Shown: positions 9,107 through 18,995, counted from the stretch's first letter. The stretch: 64,000 bases of DNA from CAZAPO01 sp044841755 (GCA_044841755.1 JAXOFM010000003.1:310001-374000), one strand, 5' to 3'. The notes: generated from the letters alone by a model not told the origin. Program-made: numbers and translations.

Positions 9107-9988
9107 ATGAAATCAAAAATTCTTATCATTCTGCTAATTGCTATTACATCTTGTAAGCAAGAAGCTCCAAATCTTGAATCAATTGTAAAAACTCAAATAG
9201 AAGACATAGAAGGTGATATTGCAGTTGCTTACATGAATCTTAGTAATCCAGTAGATACGCTATTTATCAACATTGATGAGGAGTTTCATGCAGCAAGCAC
9301 TATGAAAGTTCCTGTAATGATTGAGTTATACAAGCAACAAGCTGAAGGTAAATTTAATTTGAGTGACACTATTGTGCTTAGAAATGAATTTAAGAGTATT
9401 GTTGATGGAAGCTTATACTCTATGGATATTGGAGATGATAGTGATGATGACGTATACAACAAAATTGATCAAAAAGTTACACTTCATGAGATTATGGTTC
9501 CTATGATAACCACTAGTAGCAATCTAGCTACTAATGTATTGATTGAAATAGTAGATGCTAAGAAAGTAACACAAACTATGCGTGACCTTGGAGCTGCTAA
9601 AATAGAGGTTTTAAGAGGTGTTGAAGATCAAAAGGCTTATGATTTAGGATTAAGTAATTCCACTACGGCAAGAGATTTAATGATGATCATGAAAGCCATT
9701 GTTGAAGGTAAAGCTGGTAATGCTATTAACACAAAAGAAATGCTTGATATACTTAAAGATCAAAAGTGGAATGATATGATCCCAAAATACTTACCAGATG
9801 GAATTGAAGTTGCGCATAAAACGGGATCAATTACTGGTGTTCACCACGATGCAGCTATAGTGTATTTACCAAATGGCGATACTTATGTGTTGGTCTTTTT
9901 ATCTAAGAATTTGAAAGATTGGGATAAAGGTACAGATCAATTAGCAAGAATATCTGAATCAATATATAATCATTTGATTAATAACTAA
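9107..9988 (+). CDS. Class A beta-lactamase-like serine hydrolase lipoprotein
   Basis: A 293-residue lipoprotein: signal peptide with lipobox ITSC (lipidated Cys16). Class A serine beta-lactamase signatures are all present: Ser64-Thr-Met-Lys67 (SxxK), Ser137-Ser-Asn139 in place of SDN, a glutamate at 173 in RGVED that may match the deacylating Glu166, and Lys238-Thr-Gly240 (KTG). An insertion of acidic residues (GDDSDDD, around 109-115) lies in the middle. Bacteroidota carry many such proteins; whether this one hydrolyses beta-lactams or acts as a peptidase/esterase on cell-wall material cannot be decided. The changed SDN motif argues against calling it a resistance enzyme. It follows the SLC12 gene by 11 bases. 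Confidence 0.82.
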   Translation: MKSKILIILLIAITSCKQEAPNLESIVKTQIEDIEGDIAVAYMNLSNPVDTLFINIDEEFHAASTMKVPVMIELYKQQAEGKFNLSDTIVLRNEFKSIVDGSLYSMDIGDDSDDDVYNKIDQKVTLHEIMVPMITTSSNLATNVLIEIVDAKKVTQTMRDLGAAKIEVLRGVEDQKAYDLGLSNSTTARDLMMIMKAIVEGKAGNAINTKEMLDILKDQKWNDMIPKYLPDGIEVAHKTGSITGVHHDAAIVYLPNGDTYVLVFLSKNLKDWDKGTDQLARISESIYNHLINN

Positions 9989-10007
9989 TTAATATGATTT
10001 ATTAGAT

Positions 10008-10682
10008 CTAATTATTTAAAGCTTTATTAATACCTTTCATAACTATTGGTTCTAGCGTTTGGTACCCTTTAATAGTTAGATGCACTTCATCAGAAGTTAG
10101 GTCACTTGGTAATCCGAACTCTTTTGTCACAAGTTTTTCGTAGTAGTCTACGTAAATAATATTATTTTGATTAGCATAATCTTTAAGCAAAGAATTTAGT
10201 TCAGCTACTTTTTCTATAGGATTAATTTCCATGCGCCATGGAAACTCTTTTGCAGGTAAAACCGAACATAAAACGACATTAATGCTATTGGTCTTTGCTA
10301 ATTCACACATCGATTTTAAATTTCCAAAAATATCCTTAACAGCAATTGGTCCTTGATTTTGAGCAATGTCATTGATGCCCGCTAAAATGACTACAGCTTT
10401 TGGCTTTAAATCAATAACATCTTGACGAAAGCGTAATAACATTTGAGAGGTGGTTTGTCCGCTAATACCTCTATTCACAAAAGATGGGTTATCAAAAAAG
10501 TTTAGCTTTTTATTGAGCCACCCTTCAGTTATGGAGTTCCCCATAAAAACAACTAATGGATCATTGATTTCTTTCTTCATAAGTCCGATATTATCACTTC
10601 TAAATCTATCTAAATTTGCAAAATCTTGTGCATTTGCAAAAGAAATAAAACCAAAGAGAATTAAAATAAAATGCTTTTTCAT
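10008..10682 (-). CDS. Exported SGNH/GDSL family hydrolase
   Basis: A 224-residue secreted esterase/lipase-fold protein. Residues 1-18 form a signal peptide (cleavage near ANAQ). SGNH blocks are clear: block I GNSITEG with nucleophile Ser50; block II glycine in NRGISGQT; block III asparagine in LAGINDIA; block V DEVH with Asp198 and His201 completing the triad. Family members deacylate lipids, sugars or platelet-activating-factor-like substrates; the 'GNSITEGW...NRGISGQTT' arrangement resembles carbohydrate-active acetylesterases, but the substrate is not deducible. The start lies 5 bases downstream of the SDR gene stop, so the two form an operon. Confidence 0.87.
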   Translation of the reverse strand: MKKHFILILFGFISFANAQDFANLDRFRSDNIGLMKKEINDPLVVFMGNSITEGWLNKKLNFFDNPSFVNRGISGQTTSQMLLRFRQDVIDLKPKAVVILAGINDIAQNQGPIAVKDIFGNLKSMCELAKTNSINVVLCSVLPAKEFPWRMEINPIEKVAELNSLLKDYANQNNIIYVDYYEKLVTKEFGLPSDLTSDEVHLTIKGYQTLEPIVMKGINKALNN

Positions 10683-10687
10683 ACTGA

Positions 10688-11446
10688 TTATCTGATATGA
10701 CTCCCTGCGTTAATATCTATAGTACTACCTGTAGCATGATCCATTTGTCCAGAACACATCAAGCCTACAAGTGGAGCTATATGTGACGGTTCTGTAAGTT
10801 CATTTAATGATAATTCATTTAAAACTCTTTCTTCACCATATTTTTCAATAAACGAATCAGCCATTTGTGTTTTAGTAAACCCTGGAGCAATTACAAATGC
10901 TTTAATATTATCTTTCCCAAATGATCTAGCGACACTTCTAGCTAATGAAGTAACTCCTCCTTTTGAAGCTGCATAGGCTAAGTATTCTTCAGTTTCCCCT
11001 CTAAATGCTGCTCTACTTCCAATATAAATCAATCGTCCTCCACCATCATTCCTAAAATGGTTTATAGCTAGTTTTGTCAAAATCCCTATTGAATCTAAAT
11101 TGATCTTCATTGTGATCTTCCATGTATTAAACCAATCATCTAGTGATTGCTCAAGAGGATGTTCTTTATAAATTCCAGCGTTTAGTACAATCGTATCTAT
11201 GGTCTTATACTCTTTAATAACATTTTCAAACAATGATGCCACTTGCTGAGATTCTTCAAGGTTAGCTTGAAAAAGCTTAGATCCTGATTGTAATTGATCA
11301 TTGATTACACTTTTTGCTCCAAACTTATCTGTATTATAATGCAACGCTACATTAGCTCCATTTTCAATTAGATGTGAAGCAATTGCTTTCCCAATACCTT
11401 TAGAAGCTCCAGTAACAAGAATATTTTGATTTTTTAGATTGGTCAT
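10688..11446 (-). CDS. SDR family oxidoreductase (FabG-like)
   Basis: A short-chain dehydrogenase of 252 residues. The Rossmann dinucleotide-binding motif is TGASKGIG close to the N-terminus, followed by NAG and the catalytic Ser...Tyr-x-x-x-Lys set (YIGSRAAF and YAASKGG). The C-terminal end DHATGSTIDINAG is typical of 3-oxoacyl-ACP reductase-like members, but a metabolic role in fatty-acid synthesis is not shown. The start is put at the ATG at 11446; a TTG six bases upstream would give the same frame with two more residues but is less likely. A TATATTTG box lies within 12 bases of the ATG, which would imply a very short or absent leader if it is a real -7 element. Followed closely by the SGNH hydrolase gene. 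Confidence 0.85.
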   Translation of the reverse strand: MTNLKNQNILVTGASKGIGKAIASHLIENGANVALHYNTDKFGAKSVINDQLQSGSKLFQANLEESQQVASLFENVIKEYKTIDTIVLNAGIYKEHPLEQSLDDWFNTWKITMKINLDSIGILTKLAINHFRNDGGGRLIYIGSRAAFRGETEEYLAYAASKGGVTSLARSVARSFGKDNIKAFVIAPGFTKTQMADSFIEKYGEERVLNELSLNELTEPSHIAPLVGLMCSGQMDHATGSTIDINAGSHIR

Positions 11447-11452
11447 GATCAA

Positions 11453-11497
11453 ATATAAAAAGAGAATTGCATACCTTAACTAAAAGATATGCAATTC
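11453..11497 (-). terminator. Intrinsic terminator downstream of ppdK
   Basis: Ten-base perfect inverted repeat GAATTGCATA / TATGCAATTC (11464-11473 and 11488-11497, 14-base loop). On the reverse strand it is followed by TCTTTTTATATTT. It lies 27 bases after the ppdK stop and separates ppdK from the SDR gene. Confidence 0.75.
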
Positions 11498-11524
11498 AGT
11501 AATAAAAGTTTAATTATATATAGT

Positions 11525-14263
11525 CTAATTCAAACTCTTAGACGCTCTAATTGATGCCTGAGCAGCAGATATGCGTGCAATTGGAACTCTATAAGGAGAA
11601 CAACTCACATAGTTCATACCTACTTCATTAAAGAACTCTACCGAACTTGGTTCTCCACCATGCTCACCACAAATACCAACTTTTAATTTTGGATTGGTAA
11701 GTTTTCCTCGTTTTGTGCCTAGTTCAATCAACTGACCAACTCCTTCTCTATCAAGAACTTCAAAAGGATCATTCTTAAGTATACCCTTTTCTATGTATGT
11801 TGGGAAGAACTTACTTGAATCATCTCGAGAATAGCCATATGTTAATTGCGTAAGGTCATTAGTACCAAATGAGAAGAAATCTGCATAATTAGCTATTTGA
11901 TCTGCTAATAAAGTTGCTCTTGGAATCTCCATCATCGTACCAACTTGATAATCTATTCTATCATCATATTCTTTGAATATTTTCTCAGCAGTTTCTCTAA
12001 TGATAGCTTCTTGCTCAGTAAATTCTTTGATAGTTCCCACTAGAGGCACCATAATTTCTGGTTTAGCCTCTACACCAAGTTCCTTTAAATTTAATGCAGC
12101 TTCAATAATAGCTCGAGTTTGCATTTCAGTAATTTCTGGATAGGTGTTACTCAAACGACATCCTCTATGACCAAGCATAGGGTTGAACTCTTCAAGCTCT
12201 GCAACTTTATTTTTAACTGCTTGTAAAGATATGTGCATATCTTCTGCAAGTTCTTTTTGTGTTGCCAATTGATGAGGAACAAACTCATGAAGTGGTGGGT
12301 CAAGTAAACGCACTGTTACAGGAAGTCCATGCATAGCTTTAAAGATTCCTTCAAAGTCACTTCTTTGCATTGGTAACAGCTCTTCTAAAGCTTGCTTTCT
12401 ACCTTTTACAGTATCTGCTAAGATCATTTCACGCATTGCTCTAATTCTGTCTAGTTCAAAGAACATATGCTCCGTTCTAGTTAATCCAATACCAGTTGCA
12501 CCAAAACTTCTTGCTATTTGTGCATCTTTTGGTGTGTCAGCATTGGTTCGCACTTCCATTTTTGAATACTTATCAGAAAGATCCATTAACTCTGCAAATT
12601 CACCACTAAGTTCAGGCTTTATAGTTCCTATTTTACCTTCGTAGATATTTCCTGTTGAACCATTTAAAGAAATCCAATCTCCTTCATGGAATTCTTTATC
12701 TCCAATGATCATTTTGCGTTCCTTATAGTCAATTTGAATAGCACCTGCACCAGAAATACAACATTTACCCATACCACGTGCAACTACAGCTGCGTGTGAT
12801 GTCATACCTCCTCTAGCAGTAAGAATACCCTTTGCTATGTTCATTCCTTCAAGATCTTCAGGAGAAGTCTCCATTCTTACAAGAATGGCATTTTTATACT
12901 TATTAGCCTCATCTGCGAAGAATACTATTTGACCTGTTGAAGCACCTGGTGATGCCGGAAGTCCTTGTGCTATTGAATGTGCTCTTTTTAAAGCCTTAGG
13001 ATCAAATATTGGGTGTAATAGTTCATCTAGTTTGTTAGGCTCTATCAATAGTAATCCTTCTTGATCACTAATCTGACCTTCTTTATAAAGGTCCATAGCT
13101 ATTTTTACCATAGCAGCTCCTGTACGCTTACCATCACGTGTTTGCAAAATCCAAAGTTTACCATCTTGGATAGTAAACTCCATATCCTGCATATTTCTAT
13201 AGTGTTTCTCTAATTGATCTTGATACTTGTTTAGCTCTTCAAACTGTTTAGGCATTAACTCTTCAAGTGAAGCATAAGATGCTTTTCTTTCTTTCTCTTC
13301 AATTTTTGCTAATTCTGCCCAACGCTCAGAACCAAGTTTAGTAATTTGCTGAGGAGTTCTAACACCAGCCACAACATCTTCACCTTGAGCGTCTATTAAA
13401 TATTCACCATTAAAAACATTCTCTCCAGTTGCTGCATCACGAGTAAAACATACGCCTGTTGCCGAATTTTCTCCCATATTACCAAATACCATAGCTTGAA
13501 CGTTTACTGCTGTTCCCCATTCAGCTGGGTAACCGTGCATATTTCTATAATAAACAGCTCTATCTCCATTCCAACTATTAAATACAGCTATAACTGCACC
13601 CCAAAGCTGATCCCATGGATTCATTGGGAATTCTATATCTTTTTGTTTTCTGATGATATCTTTAAAATCATAAACTAAATCTTTAAGGTCCTGAACTGTA
13701 AATTCTGTATCTAATTCAATACCTCTCTTTTCTTTAAGATTCTCCATAATCTCTTCAAAGGGATCAATATCATCTTTAGATTCAGGTTTCATTCCCAATA
13801 CAACCCCACCATACATTTGTATAAAACGACGATAAGAATCCCAAGCGAAACGCTCATTATTAGTCTTCTCTGCTAAACCCAAAACAGCGCTGTCGTTTAA
13901 TCCTAAGTTTAATACAGTATCCATCATTCCTGGCATTGATACTCGTGCCCCAGAACGTACCGAAATTAATAACGGATTTTCATTATCACCAAACTTAGTG
14001 TTCATTTGGTCTTCTATTTTTTTGATAGCGTCTACAACTTCATCATGAATAAGTTCAATAACATTGTCCTTCCCGAGTTTATTATACTCTGTGCAAACTT
14101 CGGTTGTAATTGTAAATCCAGGTGGAACAGGAACACCAATCGAGCTCATCTCTGCCAGATTAGCTCCTTTACCTCCCAATAAATTTCGCATTGTACTGTT
14201 CCCGTCAGTGATATTAACACCAAACTTGTATACTCTCTGTTTAACTTCTTGCATTAACTCCAT
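11525..14263 (-). CDS. ppdK: Pyruvate, phosphate dikinase
   Basis: A 912-residue enzyme interconverting ATP + pyruvate + phosphate with AMP + PEP + PPi, linking pyruvate to gluconeogenesis or giving a PPi-saving glycolysis. The N-terminal ATP-grasp domain begins with GGKGANLAEM (around residue 30). The central swivelling domain carries the phosphorylated His490 in GGMTSHAAVVARGMG. The C-terminal TIM-barrel PEP/pyruvate domain contains RLLDPPLHEF, GHRGCRL and the active-site cysteine region GICGEHGG. Length is normal for bacterial PPDK. The start could be the ATG at 14263 or the one three codons on. Terminator hairpins lie both before and after it, so it is probably transcribed alone. Confidence 0.97.
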   Translation of the reverse strand: MELMQEVKQRVYKFGVNITDGNSTMRNLLGGKGANLAEMSSIGVPVPPGFTITTEVCTEYNKLGKDNVIELIHDEVVDAIKKIEDQMNTKFGDNENPLLISVRSGARVSMPGMMDTVLNLGLNDSAVLGLAEKTNNERFAWDSYRRFIQMYGGVVLGMKPESKDDIDPFEEIMENLKEKRGIELDTEFTVQDLKDLVYDFKDIIRKQKDIEFPMNPWDQLWGAVIAVFNSWNGDRAVYYRNMHGYPAEWGTAVNVQAMVFGNMGENSATGVCFTRDAATGENVFNGEYLIDAQGEDVVAGVRTPQQITKLGSERWAELAKIEEKERKASYASLEELMPKQFEELNKYQDQLEKHYRNMQDMEFTIQDGKLWILQTRDGKRTGAAMVKIAMDLYKEGQISDQEGLLLIEPNKLDELLHPIFDPKALKRAHSIAQGLPASPGASTGQIVFFADEANKYKNAILVRMETSPEDLEGMNIAKGILTARGGMTSHAAVVARGMGKCCISGAGAIQIDYKERKMIIGDKEFHEGDWISLNGSTGNIYEGKIGTIKPELSGEFAELMDLSDKYSKMEVRTNADTPKDAQIARSFGATGIGLTRTEHMFFELDRIRAMREMILADTVKGRKQALEELLPMQRSDFEGIFKAMHGLPVTVRLLDPPLHEFVPHQLATQKELAEDMHISLQAVKNKVAELEEFNPMLGHRGCRLSNTYPEITEMQTRAIIEAALNLKELGVEAKPEIMVPLVGTIKEFTEQEAIIRETAEKIFKEYDDRIDYQVGTMMEIPRATLLADQIANYADFFSFGTNDLTQLTYGYSRDDSSKFFPTYIEKGILKNDPFEVLDREGVGQLIELGTKRGKLTNPKLKVGICGEHGGEPSSVEFFNEVGMNYVSCSPYRVPIARISAAQASIRASKSLN

Positions 14264-14366
14264 AGTAAGTATTTTACATTAAAATTGAAATGCAAAATTA
14301 GTACCCAAAATAGGTTAGAAGAATGACATAAATCATGTTTCATTAGTTACTTCTGTAACCTTTGAT

Positions 14367-14400
14367 ACAAAAAAAAAGTGACCTATCTAGATCACCTTTA
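14367..14400 (-). terminator. Intrinsic terminator downstream of the S41 peptidase gene
   Basis: On the reverse strand a nine-pair stem (AAGGTGATC / GGTCACTTT, two G-U pairs, 6-base loop, 14375-14398) is followed directly by a run of nine T. It lies 28 bases after the S41 stop codon and insulates ppdK from it. Confidence 0.85.
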
Positions 14401-14425
14401 TATTTGACAATTAATGTTAAACAAT

Positions 14426-16069
14426 TTAATTGAGTTCCTTAAGCTTTTCTTCAGCATTCTTGGTCACAGAACCATCTTTATCTAAGCCTATTGCCTTTTT
14501 ATATAGTTCTTTTGCTTTTACTTTATCTCCAGCCATCAAAAAGCCTTCTGCTAAACTGTCCCAGGCATTTGCTGAATTAGGAAATAAATCGGTTATCATT
14601 TGAAAAACAAAAATTGCTTCCTTAACCTGACCACTACCTAAAAGATTATATCCTGCCCTGTTGAACTGACCTTCAAAATCAAAAAATCGATAATTTTCAT
14701 GATTTACCATTCTAACAGCTTCACTTTTTAATTTATCAATTTCCCCTTTCATGAAAAGATCGGTAAAATAGGTCATTGGATCTAACACATAATTTTCTTC
14801 TGAGTAGTTTAAAGCTGCCTCCAAAACGGGATCCTTATTAGTTTTATAATCTTCAAAACTCATATCCACCGGAATATGAGGTGGCATCCATTGCTTGTCT
14901 TCCCATTGTGGCTTGTCTTGCCACCATGCAAATGACAAGTACACAGGAATCTTACTATTCGGTAAATTAATAGTTCTATTGTCTCCGTAGAAGTTTATGT
15001 TTTCTGCCGTTGGTTCACCAACAAAAACTGCGTTGGTATAATTACTCATCTCATTAACTAAATTCTGACAAGCAGAAAAAGTTCTTCTACCTATAATTAC
15101 AAATAGGTTCCCAACTTGATTAATTTGATCTGATCTAATAATCTCTCTAATTACTGGTTTGTTGAAGTAGTTATTACCTCCTCCGTTTAACCTTACATCT
15201 ATTACCAGCTTTTCAACATTATTATCCCTAATAAACTTGAAAACTCTTTTATAAAAAGTTTCTGTATTTTCATTAGGATCATGCTGAATTTGACTATGTC
15301 TTACATAAACTGTATTCTCATCAGCTAAGTGTTCAAAGTAATAGATCTTGTCATTAAAATGTCTTAGATACAATGGTGTATCACCTTCGTTTCTAGCTTC
15401 AAGCCAATTCTCATCAGCTTGTATCAAACTATATTTTACAGGAACACGCTCACCTTTAGGCATTATTTTAAGGCTTTGCTTAAACTGCTTTCCGTCTTTC
15501 TCAAAAGTAAAGCTTATCTCATCATCCAAAGTCTTTATAACCCTTTGGGCGTGCAATACTTCAGGGATTCTTAAATAGCTAATCCCAAAAGCTTTGAAAT
15601 ATTGATCATTTTCTGAAGGTACTGTGGGATAAATTGCCTTTAGCGCATCTTTGATTGAAGTTCCTTCAATTGCGACAAGCTTTGCTCCTAGTATGGACTT
15701 GTAGTCCTTATGAGTTCCTTGCACATAAACACCATCACTATAGTGATAAAAGTTTACAGGCAAGTATCTGAAAGTGAAAGGTTCTGTGCCAAAACCAATA
15801 TCTGTATGTCCATACTTAAAAAGAGATACTATTCTTGAAAGGCCAACAATAATCTCGTGGTCTTGCAGATTAGGAATCTCTTTGTTTAGTTTGTCAACAG
15901 CAGTTTCAAATTCTTCTTTAGTTACTTTCTTATAAAGAAAAGAATAATCATTATTAACTGTTTCTTTTAAGAAGTTAAGGTCTTCTTGCCATTGCTGGCT
16001 TGTTAATGCATTTTGAGCATGTAAGGTCATCACCATAGAACAGATGATGAAAAAAAGTGATTTTCTCAT
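14426..16069 (-). CDS. Exported S41 family peptidase with C-terminal TPR-like repeat
   Basis: A 547-residue secreted protein: signal peptide residues 1-18 (cleavage near HAQ). The S41 (C-terminal processing/tricorn-type) domain lies around residues 200-400, recognisable from KLVIDVRLNGGGN and the nucleophile region GRRTFSACQN, with a serine at the expected catalytic position, then VGEPTAEN. The tail (about 470-547) has tetratricopeptide character: PNSANAWDSLAEGFLMAG followed by KAKELYKKAIGLD. S41 tricorn-like enzymes cleave peptides near the C-terminus; the physiological substrate is unknown. It is the last gene of a same-strand set of secreted hydrolases, separated from the S9 gene by an unusual hairpin. 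Confidence 0.82.
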   Translation of the reverse strand: MRKSLFFIICSMVMTLHAQNALTSQQWQEDLNFLKETVNNDYSFLYKKVTKEEFETAVDKLNKEIPNLQDHEIIVGLSRIVSLFKYGHTDIGFGTEPFTFRYLPVNFYHYSDGVYVQGTHKDYKSILGAKLVAIEGTSIKDALKAIYPTVPSENDQYFKAFGISYLRIPEVLHAQRVIKTLDDEISFTFEKDGKQFKQSLKIMPKGERVPVKYSLIQADENWLEARNEGDTPLYLRHFNDKIYYFEHLADENTVYVRHSQIQHDPNENTETFYKRVFKFIRDNNVEKLVIDVRLNGGGNNYFNKPVIREIIRSDQINQVGNLFVIIGRRTFSACQNLVNEMSNYTNAVFVGEPTAENINFYGDNRTINLPNSKIPVYLSFAWWQDKPQWEDKQWMPPHIPVDMSFEDYKTNKDPVLEAALNYSEENYVLDPMTYFTDLFMKGEIDKLKSEAVRMVNHENYRFFDFEGQFNRAGYNLLGSGQVKEAIFVFQMITDLFPNSANAWDSLAEGFLMAGDKVKAKELYKKAIGLDKDGSVTKNAEEKLKELN

Positions 16070-16101
16070 TTTGATTGATGAATTGATTAGTTACTAATAT
16101 G

Positions 16102-16136
16102 ATTGCATAAGTGTAACAATGTTACACTTATGCAAT
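16102..16136. repeat. Perfect 16-base inverted repeat between the S9 and S41 peptidase genes
   Basis: Arms 16102-16117 (ATTGCATAAGTGTAAC) and 16121-16136 are exact reverse complements with a 3-base loop. It lies 6 bases after the S9 stop. In the direction of transcription (reverse strand) the T-run comes before, not after, the stem, so it is not a canonical intrinsic terminator; an mRNA-stabilising hairpin or a U-independent terminator is possible. Confidence 0.8.
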
Positions 16137-16142
16137 AAAAAA

Positions 16143-18929
16143 TTAATTTTTATCCATTAATTCTAGGCCCTGATTAATCCCCTTTTCTATTGCAGGCACT
16201 CCTCTTTCCATCCAAACAGGTTTTGGAGCATCTTTTAAATAGTAATCAAAGAATTGCGCCAAACGAATATTAAAATCTTTCCTATTTTGCATTTTTAAAG
16301 GCCAATGTGGTTCGTCATTGTAGTTTAAGAACCAAGATGGTTTACCTAAACGACGTAAGCTTACAAACAGCTCAATACCTTGATACCAAGGCACATGACC
16401 GTCAGCATCATTATGCATTATCAATAATGGCGTATTTACTTTATCTAAATTAAAAATTGGTGAGTTTTCAATATACCTTGCAGGATATTCCCAAGGTGTA
16501 CCACCAATTCTACTTTGTGTATGCTCATATTGAAATTGACGGCTTAAACCTGTCCACCAACGAATTCCACCATATGCACTAATCATATTGGGTACTGGAG
16601 CTCCGGCTTCTGCAGCTTTAAAAATATCAGTCTTTGTAACCAAATAAGCTATTTGATAACCTCCCCAACTGTGCCCTTGAACACCTATATTATCCTTATC
16701 TATAAATCCTTTTTCAATTAATGAAGTAATTCCTGGTATTACACAGTTATAGGCACTTTCACCAGGATAACCATTACGATAATACACATCAGGATTAAAA
16801 ATTACATACCCTCTGCTTGTATAAAAACTATAATTAATAGTTGAACGCCCATGAGACGGTGCTCTGTGTCTAAATAATCCGTTTGAGCTCTTCTCGTAGA
16901 AATTAACTATTAATGGGTATTTTTTATTTGGATCGAAATTTTCTGGTTTGATCAACATACCAGAAAGCTCTTTCCCATCTAGAGAAGTCCACTTAACTAG
17001 CTCTGATGTTCCCCAATTAAAGTCATTTTGTTGGGGATTGGCGTTGGTTAACCTAGTCTCCCTTTTAAAACCTAAATCCGATAGCCTTACATCTGGAAAC
17101 TCTTCAAAAGATTGCCTAGTGTAAATAATATTATCATTGTCTTTTGCTTTAACTAATCCACCATAACTATAAGGTCCGGATATTAACTGTTTACCCTTTC
17201 CTGTTTTAGCATTGTACTCGTAAAAACCTGAATGCTTGTTGTTTTCGTCAAAAGTATATAGTAACCACTTTCCTTTTTTATCTATGCTTCGCGCCTCATT
17301 ATCAAGACGCAAATATCTATAGCTAGTTTTACTCTCTCTTCCTTTCGTTAAACGTTTGCTAGCTCCAGTGTCTGGGTTAAACTCCCAAATGTCATATCTG
17401 TCATAAATAAGAATGTTTTCATCATTGGAAGTCCATCCAGCAACTCCGTATGATCCTGGATAATTTGGTGAGTCATTCAATTCATTATAAAAAACGCGTC
17501 CCTTAGTAAGATCAATTCGCTTACTAGAATCTACTCCATAAACTACCCATGTTGTATCTGATCGTTGATAACCATACACATATTTTGCTTTTGGACTTAA
17601 CTGCATTGAATTGAATCCTTTTAATATCTGATTTCTTTTGCCTGTATTTACATCTACCAAGGCCAAATCATTTAGTCTATTTGCAGTCCACTGAGACTCT
17701 AATTGATAAGGAACAGGGTTTGCTACTAATGCTACAGATGCATTGCCTTCATCTCCAATTCTTGCATTCGGATATTCTACATTCGCTAATTGAACTAACT
17801 TTTTCGATACCAAGTGATAAGCAGTTTGATATGATTTCTTCGTATCATTTTTAACCTGTAACTCCTGAACAGTATATAATCTAGGTTCGTCATATGTCCA
17901 AACTTCTACGTTTACAATTTCTTCTTTAAGTAAAGTAGTGTCTTTAACAATTGGAGGTGTTGCCAAACCAAAATATAGTTTGGTCTCATCTTTTGAAAAC
18001 CCAACATTTCCATCAGAAGATACGCGATAACCTTTTGGTGCCCTTTGTGCATCTGTCACCAATGAAGTCGTACTAGATCCTTCTGACCAATGGTATAATT
18101 GATTTGGTCGTACCAATGCCTTTGTAGTATCTGCATCGACTACAAATCCAAGGTTTTTACCAGAATCACTTAAACTTACTTTAAAGTATTTGGTCTTTTT
18201 ATGAGAATCGAATACGTGGCTAGTTGTATTATTATCAAAGTTTCTCACATAGACACCAGGCTTGTTGTTTTCTCCATCTCCTGTGGTAACATAAACCATT
18301 CTCTTTCCTTCTTTAGCAAAGCCAAAATTGGTTACATATTTAATAGTGTCTTGATTACCTGAACTCAGATTTCTGATTACAAGGTGATAACCATTAGTTT
18401 TACTTACCTTTTTAGGTTTCTTAGCTTTTTTAGCCTTAGCAGAGGTATCTTTCTTCTTTGTACTCTTTGCTTTTATATCTGTTAAATAGTAAGCAACAAC
18501 ATCAGACCACTTTGAAGGTGATTTATAAGACTTGATATTTGGAATCTTTGTGAGTGCATTAGTATTAAGGTTATAGATACCCAAAGTATCATTAGGCATT
18601 TTATCTTTCTTTACCTTACGCCGTTTCATCTCTGTAACACTATCTTTCCATGCTTTTATAGTAAACATTGCAAAGCCTGAATTTGATGTAAACTTTCCAT
18701 TTTCCGAACGCTCATAGTCAAAAATTAATTTTCCATTTTGATCTTTTATTTTTAGATGATTGTCTTTTTCTCCTTTTTCTAAAGAATACATAATATAATC
18801 TCCATTATTGGAAATAGTTTTATTTTTAATAGTATTCCATAGATCGACATCTGCATGATCAAGTACTTTCTTTTGTGCAAATGTTGATAATGATAGTAAT
18901 GCCAGTAGTACTAAGTAAATGTTTTTCAT
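16143..18929 (-). CDS. Exported S9 family prolyl oligopeptidase-type peptidase
   Basis: A 928-residue secreted peptidase. Signal peptide: residues 1-18 (cleavage after FAQ). Residues 30-650 are a beta-propeller-like region; the alpha/beta hydrolase domain is C-terminal with the nucleophile Ser754 in GHSWGG, Asp843 in MHNDADGHVPW and His875 in DEPHW, a full S9 triad in the correct order. It is longer than a typical dipeptidyl peptidase IV/acylaminoacyl peptidase (about 650-750 residues), partly because of a Lys-rich low-complexity insert around residues 152-176 (KAKKAKKPKK). Expected activity is cleavage of short peptides, often after proline. The upstream neighbour on the same strand is BNR protein 2, with a strong hairpin in the 66-base gap. 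Confidence 0.9.
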   Translation of the reverse strand: MKNIYLVLLALLSLSTFAQKKVLDHADVDLWNTIKNKTISNNGDYIMYSLEKGEKDNHLKIKDQNGKLIFDYERSENGKFTSNSGFAMFTIKAWKDSVTEMKRRKVKKDKMPNDTLGIYNLNTNALTKIPNIKSYKSPSKWSDVVAYYLTDIKAKSTKKKDTSAKAKKAKKPKKVSKTNGYHLVIRNLSSGNQDTIKYVTNFGFAKEGKRMVYVTTGDGENNKPGVYVRNFDNNTTSHVFDSHKKTKYFKVSLSDSGKNLGFVVDADTTKALVRPNQLYHWSEGSSTTSLVTDAQRAPKGYRVSSDGNVGFSKDETKLYFGLATPPIVKDTTLLKEEIVNVEVWTYDEPRLYTVQELQVKNDTKKSYQTAYHLVSKKLVQLANVEYPNARIGDEGNASVALVANPVPYQLESQWTANRLNDLALVDVNTGKRNQILKGFNSMQLSPKAKYVYGYQRSDTTWVVYGVDSSKRIDLTKGRVFYNELNDSPNYPGSYGVAGWTSNDENILIYDRYDIWEFNPDTGASKRLTKGRESKTSYRYLRLDNEARSIDKKGKWLLYTFDENNKHSGFYEYNAKTGKGKQLISGPYSYGGLVKAKDNDNIIYTRQSFEEFPDVRLSDLGFKRETRLTNANPQQNDFNWGTSELVKWTSLDGKELSGMLIKPENFDPNKKYPLIVNFYEKSSNGLFRHRAPSHGRSTINYSFYTSRGYVIFNPDVYYRNGYPGESAYNCVIPGITSLIEKGFIDKDNIGVQGHSWGGYQIAYLVTKTDIFKAAEAGAPVPNMISAYGGIRWWTGLSRQFQYEHTQSRIGGTPWEYPARYIENSPIFNLDKVNTPLLIMHNDADGHVPWYQGIELFVSLRRLGKPSWFLNYNDEPHWPLKMQNRKDFNIRLAQFFDYYLKDAPKPVWMERGVPAIEKGINQGLELMDKN

Positions 18930-18942
18930 ATAAGTAATCTTA

Positions 18943-18977
18943 AAAGAAGGGAGTTACTGCTATTAAGTAACTCCCTT
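18943..18977 (-). terminator. Hairpin terminator downstream of BNR protein 2
   Basis: Perfect 12-base inverted repeat AAGGGAGTTACT / AGTAACTCCCTT (18947-18958 and 18966-18977, 7-base loop) within the short gap between the BNR and S9 genes. On the reverse strand it is followed by CTTTTAAG, a weak T-run, so termination may be partial. Confidence 0.65.
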
Positions 18978-18995
18978 GAAAGTATTAAAATGCTA

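Noticed and set aside
9107..9988. Acquired antibiotic resistance gene
   Set aside because: Class A fold is clear, but the SDN motif is changed to SSN, there is no mobile context, and such proteins are common chromosomal genes in this group.
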